Source: Kalaharituber pfeilii
Taxonomy: Eukaryota > Ascomycota > Pezizomycetes > Pezizales > Pezizaceae
NCBI GenBank assembly: GCA_015179045.1
Contig: WHUZ01000055.1
Coordinates: 1-64,000, forward strand
Direction of reading: 5' to 3'
DNA: 64,000 nucleotides
A program made the translations under genes and the position numbers. The notes beneath the pieces are model-generated. The model had not been told where the DNA came from and did no database searches. It worked only from the letters and a program-made list of their open reading frames with translations. Below are positions 1 through 11,513 of this stretch, piece by piece (the first letter of the stretch is position 1; the number at the start of each line of letters is the position of its first letter).

Positions 1-3000
1 TTCTCCATCCCATAGTGTGCTGAATTTTGTTTCCCTGTGCTCAATTAAAGATTCTGGATGTAAGCCATGATGTGAGCCAGCTCTGAGACCGACCCAATCA
101 CACAGGGCGCTCCTTTGGTGGGACCTTGGCGGAAGAAGGCACCGCCGCCAGAAAAATTTCCTTACGATTGGGTCTACCCTGCTCACTAGAGTACTGCCAG
201 TCGAGACTATGCCAGTAGTCTGGTTACTATTACCCACTTTTCGGTCCTCGCAGTAAACATGTGGTGTGGCGGAGACCGATGTCGAATTCGTCATTCTCGA
301 AAAAAGGCATAAGCTCGTTGCCGCGACCTGGTTTGTCATTGGTTACGCCGCTGTTCTGTCAATAGTTACTAAAGTAGCACCTGTAGCTAACTAGCAATTC
401 TCTGAAAGCAAAAATTGCTCTAGACTTGCGAGCGCCAGAGATACTTGAACTGGGCAGTCGTTTCAAGGCATTTGAGTGTAAAGCGCCAGAGCAGCATCAG
501 GCATCAGTGTAACATTGGAGTTTATGCAAGCACAGTCGCATACAGTCGCAAGCTGACCACAGCCAGGAGGCACGGCGGTAATGATCAGCACCTTTCCAGA
601 ATATTCCCATTGAAACAAACATTCATGCCTGTGCCGCAACCAGTGCGACAATGCCATTACATAGAGGGCCTCCGCATTAAGACAAGCCATATGCAGTCCC
701 ACTAGTCTGTCATCGGTGAATGTGTGAGACCGTATTCCATTGCGCCGGTAGAGATGCTATTTTATTAGAAAAGGCCTTTTCAATGCTAGTAAAAACGCAC
801 AGACTCCTGTTCAATGCTATTATGTTTAATTTAGCAACTAACTTCCTTAAGTGTGATGGCAACCATAATTAACCTACTTGGGGATACCAGATTGAAATGT
901 CGCCCTTGAATCTTATTCCATTTTAGACAATAATACATAAATTCTCTCAGTTGAGGAATCAGATACATGTAAATGGGGAAAGAAGTGTCTATATCAGTGA
1001 AATATATATATTTTATACATTTAAAATGTTAGTTTAGAAGGGATAGAATCTATTAGTTGCAATTGATAGTACTGTAAACGCGTCATTAGGATGGACGCGC
1101 TTTTCTTAGAATAGTCTGCGGGACCATTGCACCAGACTTCCGCTTACATCCAAGTATTATTCTTGATATGCCACTACCGTACACTACATCAAGCCGTCGT
1201 GGAAACTCGGGTTTCAAGTTTGGCCCTGCTTTGCCTGCTGGCGGCAAAGGCACCTGATTGGTTTCCGAACGTCCGATTGTCTCACAAGTCAAGATTGTAG
1301 CTCCAGAGGGCCGGGCCCCTTTGCCGATTGTTGGTTTTTCCAAAAGTTCATTACAGAAAGCGGCCATTCCCGCCGTTGGAATTGCCGTTGGAACCTAAGT
1401 GAGAGAGGTACCAACTGTTGGTGATAGGATACCACCATAACCATGTTGGCACTACCATGTCTCAGCAGTGAGGTCGGGCAAGAATTTCTAGTCTGGTGGG
1501 AATATTATCTTCGGTACAGTGCTCTATATTCTGAACTTAATGTCAATCCCTATCGTCATTGTCTTCGAATATCCATGAGAAGTTTCAGCTCCATGGTATC
1601 AATATGTGCCGAAAGTTTAGTATCTAACTCTTTTTGGTAAAAAGGGTGACCAAATTTGTTTCTCGTTTGTTTGCATGGTGTGTGAGCCTGAGTATTATCC
1701 CTACCATTTGTTATTGTTTCTCTCAAATGAATTGGGCACTATTACTTCATCATCACCATCCTGCTGGAGAATGTCCCAAAGGCCTGGGTTGAGGGCCGCT
1801 TCTTCATTACTTTGGGCTCCAACTACTTTGCTATTGATGTCTTAGTCTCAAATCGCAACCTTCCTGTTGGGATGAGACAGCCATACTTGGTAAGGAACCA
1901 ACTGTTGGTTGTCTTTCCTGAGATGAAAGGGCTCCACTTTCCACCCCAAACGTCTGGTTCCTGGCTTCGGTGCTCGGCAAAATTGGTATTGTTCGGTCTG
2001 CCGGAATGTTGGTATTGTTATTAGCTGGTTACCAGAATCTGGGAATCTAACTTTCTTCTCAAGCCATCAGGGTAATGGTGGGTGAATGGTGTTATTGGGG
2101 TATTGTGGTTGGTTGGAATAATAATTTTGGAGAAAAATGGCCCACACCGAACCGGACGACTGGGGCGGTTTGCAAAAACTGCCGACTGTAGTAGGCCCGG
2201 TGAGCGGTACACTCGGGTGTCTGTAATTCACAGCATCGAGGTACTGGGCCATCAGGTGACCCAGTCGGTTTCTTTGACCCCTCACACACTTGCGTGGATG
2301 GGAATAGTCGACTTCAAATTAAACATGATAATAAACATCACTAGTAATTGTTTCTTCTTGTCATTAGAATGTGAGATCATGATTATCCTCCTATATTGCG
2401 AGAAGACAAGTATTATACACCTTCTGGGACCCACCGTCAGAGTCCCAGCCGAGCTGAGCACATGATCAGCCCCCACCGGAGACTCTCTCCACGCTATTTG
2501 TCCCGTACAGTCTGTGACAGTTCCCCATCTTTTGAGTATACATCTACTCGTCAAATGAACAAAATATACCAGAAGGAGCGTTGGGAAAAAAAAGACCTGT
2601 AACAAATTCAGGAAACACAGAAGCACGCCATTCCAATTATGCCAGTAAAAATACGCTATATCTTCATCTTAATGAAAATAGACAATCTACTGAAACCCAA
2701 TGATAAATAACCAGCCTAAAATAAGGAGTGAATACCTGTAAAACCGAGTCTCTGAGTACCGTTTGAGCTTTCAATTGAATCCCTGACTCTGACGTAAATA
2801 AAAAACACTCAAACGAGCCTACTATTCTTGCTTTTATGAGCCCGTTGATAATTCAGGATAATGCGTGAGCGATGCTGCTGTGCTCGCTTGAATTTGTAGT
2901 ACAAGGTAATGCAATCCTAGTTCACAGACACTTTGTTAGATCACGTTATTAAATTCTTTTATTAAAAAGAAATGAGAGGGAGAGATAGCTAAAAGCTATG

Positions 3001-3024
3001 TGGGAGCAACGGCACCCTGCAATG
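1..3024. other. intergenic, no gene recognised
   Basis: Only short overlapping open frames occur here, on both strands, with no recognisable domain or consistent coding character. AT-rich patches lie around 960-1080 and 2590-2950. The short palindromic string CCAACTGTTGG occurs near 1410 and 1888 in otherwise unrelated surroundings. The last part presumably contains the 3' untranslated region of the RING-CH gene on the minus strand. I see no tRNA, rRNA or intact mobile element. Confidence 0.5.
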
Positions 3025-4293
3025 CTAATAGATGCGCTCCCAATACAAGAGACCTTCGCCTACCTTCAATATTACAAATAAGCATCCTCCAAGGATACTC
3101 CTATGGAAAGATTCAGGGAGCTTTCTTCTCAGAGCTGGTATTCTCCCAAGTAGACTTCCCATCAATGCTGATACACTCGGGAGCAACAATGCGCCGACAA
3201 TAGCATTGGTAACATTTCTTCCCTGTACGACAATGTTATGATTTTCGACCACGACCTCCCCCTGCCACCGGCCTTGGTTTTGGGCTTGAGCTTGGTTTTG
3301 AGGTCCTTGAACTGGGACTGGGTCCTCTGCGATAGGTTCAGCAGCTTCAGCAGCCTCAACAGCTTCGTTGCTTTCCTCTTCCTGGATTGGCTGTACAGCT
3401 CTTGACCATTCTTCCTCATGTGGTTTAATGAATCTGTCCCACACTCCATAGTATGCACTTCGTAAGTAGGGTAATAGGGCCAATGTAACTGCGGGAGATG
3501 GCGGTAGAGTGAAGTGCAAAGGGTCACTATGGCAGAAAAAGATGAATGGGAGAACAGGGAGCGTTGCATCGATGATGCGTGTTCGACTTCCGATCAAAAC
3601 AAATGGTATTAGTGGTAAGCCGACACCAAGACGCCAAGTCCACTGAAAGTCACTGGAGTTTGGAGCCAGAAGGAGCGAGTTCGCCATCTCAGTACCACAT
3701 ATTAGGTACACTGAGTTGACACCGTAGATAGTACAGCCAATGATAACAGCGGAGCCCAAACCTAATTCGGACATGTCAGCAGGGAACAATGGAAGCATCA
3801 TTCTACACATACCACAAAGAACAATTAGCGGCAGCACAGTGTCATTTGCTACTCGTACAACGCCATCTATTATCTCTAATGCAGCAGATCTCTGTTGTTT
3901 GAATTTTATTCTGGTTTTACATTGAGGGCACTCAATCTTTGCCTTTCCTGGCCCTGGCTTTGCATACTCTGCCGCAATCCAATTCAGTAGGCACTTCTCA
4001 TGTGCAACTAAGCTGCATCGGCACGGGGACTTCCACTCTCCTAACCCATGCGGCTGCGGCGACAGCAGATCTTCCGCCTCTGTAGAGTAGCATACCCAGC
4101 ATCGTCTCGATTCGTCTTCCACAGGGGGGGTATAACTTGTGTTTGTGTTGGGGCGTGGTGTAAGACGGATGAGGGAAGCCTCAGAATCCGAGTCGATGGC
4201 GGATGCGGAGATAGCATGAGGACTGAGGCGTGCCGCCGAGGATGTAGATAGAGCAGTGGCGGATGTGCCGAGGGGATGCTGGAGGTTGGCCAT
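3025..4293 (-). CDS. RING-CH (MARCH-type) membrane E3 ubiquitin ligase
   Basis: Single open exon of 422 residues. The start is the ATG at 4293; the frame is open further upstream but offers no earlier ATG. A C4HC3 RING-CH finger is visible: Cys65, Cys68, Cys91, Cys93, His98, Cys101, Cys122, Cys125, with the typical long spacing and a Trp (Trp105) four residues after Cys101. After it come several hydrophobic segments (about 150-175, 180-205, 225-245 and 255-275), then a Glu/Gln/Ala-rich stretch and a final hydrophobic region near the C terminus. RING-CH proteins are membrane-bound ubiquitin ligases that recruit an E2 through the finger and act on membrane proteins. The zinc ligands make the class secure. 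The substrate and the membrane it sits in cannot be read from sequence. No close neighbour suggests a shared role. Confidence 0.88.
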   Translation of the reverse strand: MANLQHPLGTSATALSTSSAARLSPHAISASAIDSDSEASLIRLTPRPNTNTSYTPPVEDESRRCWVCYSTEAEDLLSPQPHGLGEWKSPCRCSLVAHEKCLLNWIAAEYAKPGPGKAKIECPQCKTRIKFKQQRSAALEIIDGVVRVANDTVLPLIVLCGMCRMMLPLFPADMSELGLGSAVIIGCTIYGVNSVYLICGTEMANSLLLAPNSSDFQWTWRLGVGLPLIPFVLIGSRTRIIDATLPVLPFIFFCHSDPLHFTLPPSPAVTLALLPYLRSAYYGVWDRFIKPHEEEWSRAVQPIQEEESNEAVEAAEAAEPIAEDPVPVQGPQNQAQAQNQGRWQGEVVVENHNIVVQGRNVTNAIVGALLLPSVSALMGSLLGRIPALRRKLPESFHRSILGGCLFVILKVGEGLLYWERIY

Positions 4294-5089
4294 TTTGGGG
4301 GAGGCGTGAAGGAGGCGCGGTTCGGTCAGCGAGACAGCCCAATGCAGTGGGCCACTGGGAGGGACGAGGTGAGGTTGAGTTGTTTCGATGACTTGTAGCA
4401 AGATGTTTCCGCAATGGAGTCGTCGAGCTGGTGAAAGCAGGATCTGGTGAGACTGGATGGGAGCTGTTGTTGATGTAGTTGGAGGCTGACGGGGCCGGGG
4501 GCTGTTGGCGGCGTTAGTTCAGGCTTGGCTCAGGGCTACTTGGAGTTGATTTCGTGTGCGGCACGTGTAACCAGTCGGTGAAACGCTGCGTGCAAGCCCT
4601 GCACAATGCCGCGCATCAGCCATTCGGCCGCCCACAAATCAGATGTGCAACTGCATGATTATAATTCCAGCATAAAATCACTTTTCAGTTCAGACGCCTG
4701 TGAGATTCTATACTTTTACAGAAGATAAGCATATTCCACGTGTGAATGCACAAATTGCAGCCTATGCGGCGCTTGGGGTTTTTATCATAAAGTAGCAAGG
4801 AAAAGGTACTTGCATTTCCACTTGTGGGTATGTTGCAATCTAGGGAAGGGAGCAATAAGAAGATATAAAAGCATGGCCTAGTGGTCAGAATGGATGGTTG
4901 CGAGTTGAAATTCACAATGGCAGGCGATAATATCCCTCGCACCCACAGCTCTTGCTTCTGGTCTCTTATGCAGCATAAACAGGCGACTTCTTTTATCAAC
5001 ACCGAGCTGAGAAATCTGCAACATCTATTGTAGGTCTGGAAAAGCAATCTTGACAAATGAGAAGCCATGATTGCTCTCAGGCGGCGGCG
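4294..5089. other. intergenic, likely promoter of RING-CH gene
   Basis: This holds the upstream region of the minus-strand RING-CH gene, GC-rich to about 4640 and then AT-rich. A stretch near 4872-4925 vaguely resembles a tRNA (D-arm-like and T-loop-like strings) but does not fold into paired arms. I see no gene. Confidence 0.4.
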
Positions 5090-5562
5090 TGCTCAAGTCT
5101 CATACAACATGGGATCCATACAAGGAGCTTGAAAGTAATGAAGAGGAAGTTGCTATTATGGACATGGATCGGGCGGCGAAGAGTTTGATCCCAAAGAATC
5201 ATTGGTAAAAGTCAAGTTTCAGGATGGACGTTATTTCAATGGCGGGAATGATTATGAAGACGATGATAGCGGATATTCAGATGGGCAATCAGAGACATTT
5301 GACGTGCCTTCTAATGGAAAACAATAGGAAATGTAGACACATGGAGATGATGAATATGATGATGAACAAAATTATGCTTCAGGACCTGATGAAGAGAGGA
5401 ATCCTACGACAGACTCCACACCGAGTTTTGCTGCCCACAACAATGGTTGATCAGCCTCCCAGCAAAGTCGAGTATGATAACGCGAACTTGAGCGCCAGTG
5501 TAACAAGACACAGGAGATGTGCGACGAGCTTGCACGCACGAAACAGAGATTCTTTTAATTGA
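5090..5562 (+). pseudogene. decayed gene for an acidic, glutamine/asparagine-containing protein
   Basis: One reading frame carries clear coding character from about 5164 to 5562: an acidic Asp/Glu/Gly/Tyr stretch (for example NDYEDDDSGYSDGQ) and a helical C-terminal end (ELERQCNKTQEMCDELARTK). It is interrupted by TAG, TAG, TGA, TGA and TAA. The sequence just upstream (5090-5165) continues the same character in another frame (WDPYKELESNEEE), so a frameshift lies near 5165. Each in-frame stop is one C-to-T change away from CAG, CAA or CGA (Gln or Arg). I do not recognise the family. Alternative: coding exons split by undetected introns, but five stops in about 400 nt with no good splice sites argue against that. 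Confidence 0.5.
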
Positions 5563-7628
5563 TTACAACGGCAAAGGAGGAGTCAGGTATTTTTTGGTAG
5601 AGATAAGGACTCCGACGGATACACCGTCGAGGGATGGGGTGAGATTACGGATGAAGGAAGGCAGGTGAAGTAAGGTGTAGGTTTTGAAGGCGGTGCTGAG
5701 GGGTGAAATATCTGTTGCGTAAGGGATGTTCAGGGTAATGGGTGGTTTGTCGGGTGCCAGGTGTGGTGTTGAAACGAGCGCATTGAAAAGAGACAAATTT
5801 GATGGGGGAGCATATGCAAGTGGAGAAACGCTGTGAACTTTTAAAATACATAGGTTTCTTTTTTTTTTTTTTTCCTTTTTTTCTTTTTTCCTTTTTTCCT
5901 TTTTTCCTTTTTTTTTTTTTTTCCCTTCAACTCATATACAGGCGTAACATATCACTTTTTTTCTCTCATGCAGAAGGAAGGCACAAACGTTTTTTTGCTT
6001 TTCTTTTCTACAGTTCATTCAAGGTGGTACTGTACAGCTGATCTCGTGATCACTTGTGTTAGGCGTGAATGCCAATGTGATCCGAGACCGGCCACCCAAC
6101 GGGCTATACACTAGCCGTGAGCATTGCATAGTTCACCCGTTTTGGTCGGTGAGCTGATCTCCCTAGTCGAACCCTGATCTCCCAACCCCCCGTCGTTCCC
6201 CAAGTACGCTACAGGCACCGCTCAGACATCAATCAACATATCCAATTTGGTTCCTCATTTCTCCGCTTGGCGCTATGACGTGACGAAAATAGCCAGCCTA
6301 CAGAGAACCGCACAGCAAAGGCGGGGGCGGGGCTCTGGAGAGGTTTCAAGGTTTTTTCAACGGTTCTAGATAATTCTACCAGCCAGTACTTTTCTCACTT
6401 TTGTTCTTGACTTATACATTGCAATAACAGGAAAGTAAGCGCCACTCAAAGACACCGAAGCAAAGAAAGTTCGTGTTTCTTGTTATGCCTTTGGAAAATT
6501 GAGTACTTCCACCTCCTTTTTATAATTTGTCTTATGATGTGTAGTGTAGATTTCCTGTAGACTTGTAATATTCAATTTTCAAGATCGTTGTAACCCGCTA
6601 CCAACAATAACAATAATTGAAAAATCCCGAGAACCGCTTACAAAATAATGAAAAACAACGATAAAACAAAGACAGAACGAGATAATAGGTAATTCCGGAG
6701 GAAAAAAGAAAAGTATCCATAGATATAAAGAAGTAAAATGAAGTAAAAGGTGGCACAGAAGGGAACAACAAAAAACACGAACGGCAAATCAAGATTACCG
6801 GGGAAGGGACTCAAAATCAGTAAGAATTTTCTTCAAATTGCTAGTTTTGAGTTCTTTCCCATATCCAGTAACAAGTACCATCTACAAAACTCTCCTCTGC
6901 TCTCCCTGAGTATTGAGCAAATTGAGGTAAGTATAGGTTCGTAAACACAAACGAGCAATAAGGGGAATATAAAAATAAAAGAAGAACGGAGATGGAAGGG
7001 AAACATAGTACAGTTCCGCCCCCAGCAATATGAAGTTCAGTTGCTGATCGAGCATGGAAATTGAATATTGAACATCAAAATAACGAAGAAGTAAACAAGA
7101 AAAAAGACAACAAGAACAGAAAGGAACGAAAACAATAGGGAAACTTTTGTACGTGAGTTGCCCACACCCTCTCCAATACTCAGGACAGACACCGACACCG
7201 AACCGAAGCCAATCCCCGAAAATGAGATTATGGAAAATAAGACATTATGGACCCTAAACTAAAGTAGAGATCGTTTGCAGAACAACATCATCAAAGGTAT
7301 CGCGGGAGGACACATCTACTAAAACACTTTGTAACAAAACAAACCTGAAGCACGAAAACTGCTACGATAGCATGAAAAAGAAAGGCGTTTCAGAATGCCG
7401 CGGAGCTAGGAAATGTTGAGGTGTCATAATATGGCCCTGGATGCTGCGTGAATGCATTAGAGGAATATTGATATAAGTGAAGATGCATGCCATCACGTTC
7501 GTAATGCTTCAGAGTTCTGACACCTTATCATGCTTTGCGTTACTCATTTGCTCCACCAATCCATGAGTGTGACTGCACATATCAGATCATGTTACCAATA
7601 ATGAGCCTTGAAATGTTTGAGTTAATGG
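5563..7628. other. intergenic with T-rich tracts
   Basis: A minus-strand open frame at 5563-5796 reads like plausible protein (77 residues, hydrophobic and Pro/Leu/Thr-rich) but has no ATG-supported start or recognised domain. I leave it as a possible terminal fragment of a lost gene. Plus-strand poly(T)/TTTTC tracts fill 5850-5930. From 6050 to 7628 the sequence is AT-rich with no coding signal; its right end should contain the 3' untranslated region of rho2. Confidence 0.4.
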
Positions 7629-8621
7629 TTATAGGATTGTGCAACAACCCGAGCGAGAGTCCTTTTCAAAGGTTAGGAGTGCTGCTCTTGTGGCTGCCTC
7701 AAAAACGTCATCAACTCCTTCACCGGTAAGCGCACTACATTCCAAATATTTCTTGGCTCCTATTTGTCGGGCAACAGATTCTGCATGTTGAGTTACTACA
7801 AATGGGAGAGACTTCTTCCGCATTTCCTCACGGGCCTCGGGGTCGTCACGGAGATCTTTCTTCAGGCCTACAAGAATGATAGGTACACCAGGGCATCGTT
7901 CGTTGGCTTCATCAACCCACTAGAAAACTTCATTAGTACAGTTTAGCGAGTGAAAATGTCATAAATCAATCTTTACCTTATTCTGAACGTTCTCAAGAGA
8001 ATCTGGAGTATCCACAGCATAACCTATTAGAATAACATGCGCCTTTGAATATGCGAGTGGCCGTAAGCGCTGTAATGGTATTAGTAAAATATTTCTTTAA
8101 CGGGTACTATAAAGCATACCTCGTAATCCTCCTGGCCAGCTGTATCCCACAAAGCCAATTGAACAGATTTTCCATCAACCTGCGAGATATTAGTTATGTC
8201 ATTTCCCCTTGAAGATGACAAATCTTCACATACCCTACAATCTGTCACATAGTTTTCGAACACAGTCGGGACCTAGAAAGTATTAGCAATCCTAAGTCTA
8301 CTTTTTTTACATTTTAACTTGGTGCATTATTACTGACATAATGCTATATTCATGAAATTAGCTAAGCTCAGACAATAAAGGTAAAAGGGAAAACATACAG
8401 GTGGGAAATATCCCAATGTGAAGACACTCAGCAGACTGGTTTTTCCACAAGCACCATCCCCAATGATCACTAGCTTCCTGATGATTCGATTGTCTCGTTA
8501 GCAGGGTCCCTCGCAACTCATGCCTGCGTTTGTGGTATCTATATTTGGGTTTCAAATTTCTTGTGTTACCTAGGCGGACCTGTTCTGATGCTGTATCGCA
8601 ACGAGATTCAGGGCAGCTCAT
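7629..8621 (-). CDS. rho2: Rho-family GTPase, Rho2 type
   Basis: Model: complement(7629-7919, 7977-8069, 8120-8179, 8234-8272, 8338-8343, 8399-8493, 8570-8621), 211 residues. Visible motifs: P-loop GDGACGKT (29-36), switch [11 protein letters not shown] (50-59), DTAGQE (76-81), the KKD of the guanine-specificity loop (about 136-138), CSALTGEG, and a C-terminal CTIL prenylation box with Leu last (geranylgeranyl type). The strings [20 protein letters not shown] and [16 protein letters not shown] match fungal Rho2 better than Rho1, Rho3, Rho4 or Cdc42. Rho2 is a membrane-anchored switch for cell-wall glucan synthesis and polarity, partly through protein kinase C. Six introns in 211 codons is dense. 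One exon is only 6 nt (separate entry). The first junction (exon start at 8493, acceptor after GAG) is the least certain; the ATG at 8621 is the only suitable in-frame start I found. Confidence 0.85.
8338..8343 (-). other. rho2: 6-nt microexon of rho2 (His-Tyr of switch I)
   Basis: On the minus strand the string CATTAT is preceded by ATATAG and followed by GTCAGT. The exon before it ends in phase 0 after TTCCCACCT, and the next exon begins in phase 0 with GTCCCGACT. Including the six bases gives [15 protein letters not shown], matching the full-length Rho switch I; omitting them gives GYFPPVPTV, two residues short at a position that does not vary in length in Rho proteins. Flanking introns are 55 and 65 nt. 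The inclusion is inferred from family conservation plus splice sites, not from transcripts. Confidence 0.8.
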
Positions 8622-11513
8622 GCATTGAAAGAGCGACAAGACTATGAATTGCTGAAGACGGATGCTGGTGGATCAAAGGACAATGACACAAAGCAGAAAT
8701 CTGACCTTCAGCTCACCTTCTGATGACGTTTGGTCCAGGATTTTGAGCCATTGCTAATAGTATCAAGTGCTCAGGTGATGGGATTGGATCAACGGTGACC
8801 CGTCAGGGAGATGCTGTCGGCTCGTGCCCTCTAACTAGAATTGAAGCGTTGTGAAACCTTCTTCCTCCTCTTTAACTTCTCTCTTCCCAGTATTTTGTTC
8901 TCTTCGTCGAGCAGCAAGAAGTGGAAAGCAGTGTGGTGTAGACCTTCTTGAAATGTTTCAAGGACGACAAGCTCTATGCGAGGAGGATTGGTAGGGATGA
9001 TCGGAGGCCAGGTTTTTCTTTTTTTTTGGTTCTAGGATTTTTGTACGTCCAGGCAACAGCTGAATCTGAATGCAGACAATCTGACCAACAGCAAGCGAGA
9101 GCCCACCTTGTCGGAAAAGGAGGAGTGGGGACGGGATGTTGAAGGCGAGTGTTGAGAGTGATGAAAAGGATGGAGAGCAGGAATACCCGCCGCAGTGAGT
9201 TAGGTAGGGTCGCAGCCCGGGCTGGCGAGTCTGTCCGAGTTTAGTGTCGATAAGCTGCGAGGGTACTTCTGGGTTAGCAAAACAGCCTCCTTACATGGCA
9301 TGAGACTATTACTTACATGGCAGAATGCCACTCACCTCATCAGGCGCTTATATAAGCGGACAGGGTAGGCACAGCTGGCAGCACTAGTGACTTTAGCCTT
9401 GCTTGGCGCATGCCTGCACTGCAATGCACTACTTAGTCAGCGGCGCGACAATTAATATGTTCCGGTCGGGATTCGTGTGATACTACGTTGTGGGCGGCCG
9501 CCGGGTCCATGGATCAAGCGGCCTTGGGCCAGGACGTCCGTGCCGTGCGTGGAAGCTGACATTCACGAGGCGCATATCATAGCACGTATCCCAACGAGCT
9601 ATGGCACGTTCTGTTCCAGTTCTGACGGGTATGGCCCGCAGCCGAGGTGGCCAGCATCGCAGCAGGCCGGCAAGCCAACGCAATCCATGCATGGGTGGCC
9701 ACTGGGCCCTGTCGGCCACTGGGAGAGGCTACGGGCAGCGAAGAAAGAGCATGTCGAGTGACCACCATCTGTATACAGCACATGCAATATGGCAGCGCTT
9801 TGTGCCACAGTGGGCATGCATAGTTTCGTAGGGATCTTGCGGTGCCCTAAGTCTGCTCGTTGGATCACTGGCAACAAGGGATCGATCAAAGGCTTCGGGG
9901 CTGCTCAGGCGGCACATGCGATGCAGTTACGATGCAGCCATGCCCCGCCAGCAAGGGCTTTGGAGAATCCCGGAGTACGGTAACCTACGGGTGATTTTGA
10001 TGCCACAGTTGCAACGGTAGTGTACATTGCAATGTTCGAGATCTGCCCTAGCGCCGAAAATGAGATGGGAAATGCTGAGTTCTGTGGTGTGAATTCCAGG
10101 CCAGTGCCCAATCCAAACTCTGTCTGGCTCTGTTGCTCAGCCTGATGAAAGGGTGAGTCTTGAGCAAGTGTGTAATAAGCGACGGGATTGCGAGCAGTGA
10201 CTTCCGGAAGCAAGTTGGTCGTCTTGTTGTATTGCAGCTGCACTCCTGACGTCCGCTGCAGCGGCCGAAGCTCTACAAGCATGTCCAGACAGTCCTAATT
10301 GCTGGGGGCTCTGTAGCCTCACGCCTGGGGGGGAGGGGGGGGGGGGCTAGTTGCTCAGGCAATGTGTCCGGCTCCTTCTCAGCTGTGGGGAATAGCGTAG
10401 CAGTCTCTAGAGGGCCTTCATCTAAGAATGGAGGTGAACAGTTGCACAGACAGCGGCCATATATCGCCTTTGGCGAGGTGTCACTGGTAGAGTTTTCGAG
10501 GAATGGTCTTGGGGGGGGGGGGGTTGCGTTTGAACTCCACGAAGAGGCCCCGGAGGGGGACCTGGGGGGGGAGGCACTGGGAGCACAAATTAGACAAGCA
10601 GTGGAAGCAGATAGATGAAAGGGACTCGCAAGTCGCTGCGAGATGCAAAGTACGCATATATTCGCACATCCGCGAGCATCATTGCCGGCTTGCAGCCCCT
10701 CCGCACGCCAGACGCCAGACGCCAGACGCCCCAGCGACGCCGCCCACGACCGCTGCCGCCAGCGCCAGGCCCTCCAGACGCCACACTCCAGTCCCGCGGG
10801 CGTGCGTTCCTTGCGCGGGCCGTACCTGAAGCAGCCCAGCAGCCCAGCAGCCCAGCAGCCCAGCAGCCCAGCAGCCCGCACTCGCGCCCTGCGGCACACA
10901 GATTACCAAACAGGCTCCCCCCGCGGTGCCCCACAGCCGCCGCTGCGCTGCGTGCGCACTCGCCTCCCCTCCCTGTCACATCCCCGAACAGCCACCCACA
11001 GCCACTCGCACCCTCCAACACCAGTACTCCCACCCCCCCCTCCGAACAGGCACACTCGCCCGCATCCACACATTAGCTCACAGCACACAACGTCCTCAGG
11101 CACACAGCCAGACGAGAGGAAATCCTGTGCTAGCTCTGCAGCTCCACACTAGACTGGCTAGCTTCTCCAGGCCAGCGTCAGTCAACCTTATGCTACAGGG
11201 CGCCTGGCCCGCGAAGACGGAACTTCAATTGTCCTCAATTTCTCCACGGTTCGTCATTCCTCACTTGCTTGCAGCCCCCTCATCTCTCTCGGAGCACACA
11301 AGCACGCAGAAAATTTCACTCGCCCTCCTTCCGGCATCTCGCAGACTCTTGCCCCCGGCATTGCTGCTCTGGTTTGCAACTTCCCGGCATTCAATATTCC
11401 CCTTCCCCTAGGCTCAGGCTAAGCTAACTTGCATCAATTCATCTCGCCCCGGCAATTGCTCTTACATCAGAGCCAAATCCTTCTAGAAGTCCTGAACAAC
11501 CCCCCCCAACGCC
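8622..11513. other. intergenic: rho2 upstream region and GC-rich nst1 leader/promoter
   Basis: From 8622 to about 9450 the sequence is mixed in composition and should include the rho2 promoter. From 9480 to 11450 it is GC-rich with overlapping open frames on both strands, low-complexity and mutually inconsistent, which I treat as non-coding. G runs occur at 10327-10346 and 10510-10521, and C runs near 11030-11042. An octamer tandem repeat is listed separately. The final 500 nt are C- and pyrimidine-rich and lead into the nst1 ATG, as expected for a fungal 5' leader. Confidence 0.45.
10831..10877. repeat. tandem octamer GCAGCCCA, about 5.9 copies
   Basis: Perfect head-to-tail copies of GCAGCCCA starting at 10831, the last copy lacking its final A. 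It lies in the GC-rich region about 640 nt upstream of the nst1 start codon. It opens frames on both strands (a Cys/Trp/Ala/Gly/Leu-rich translation on the minus strand), which explains spurious open frames here. Confidence 0.95.

Noticed and set aside
4872..4925. tRNA-like string with D-arm- and T-loop-like motifs
   Set aside because: The acceptor and anticodon stems do not pair and the T loop lacks the GTTC-A pattern, so I do not call a tRNA.
9477..11152. Many overlapping open frames up to 208 residues on both strands
   Set aside because: GC-rich sequence and the GCAGCCCA array open all frames; translations are low-complexity (Trp/Gly/Ala/Cys or Pro/His runs) with no domain and lie in the nst1 upstream region.
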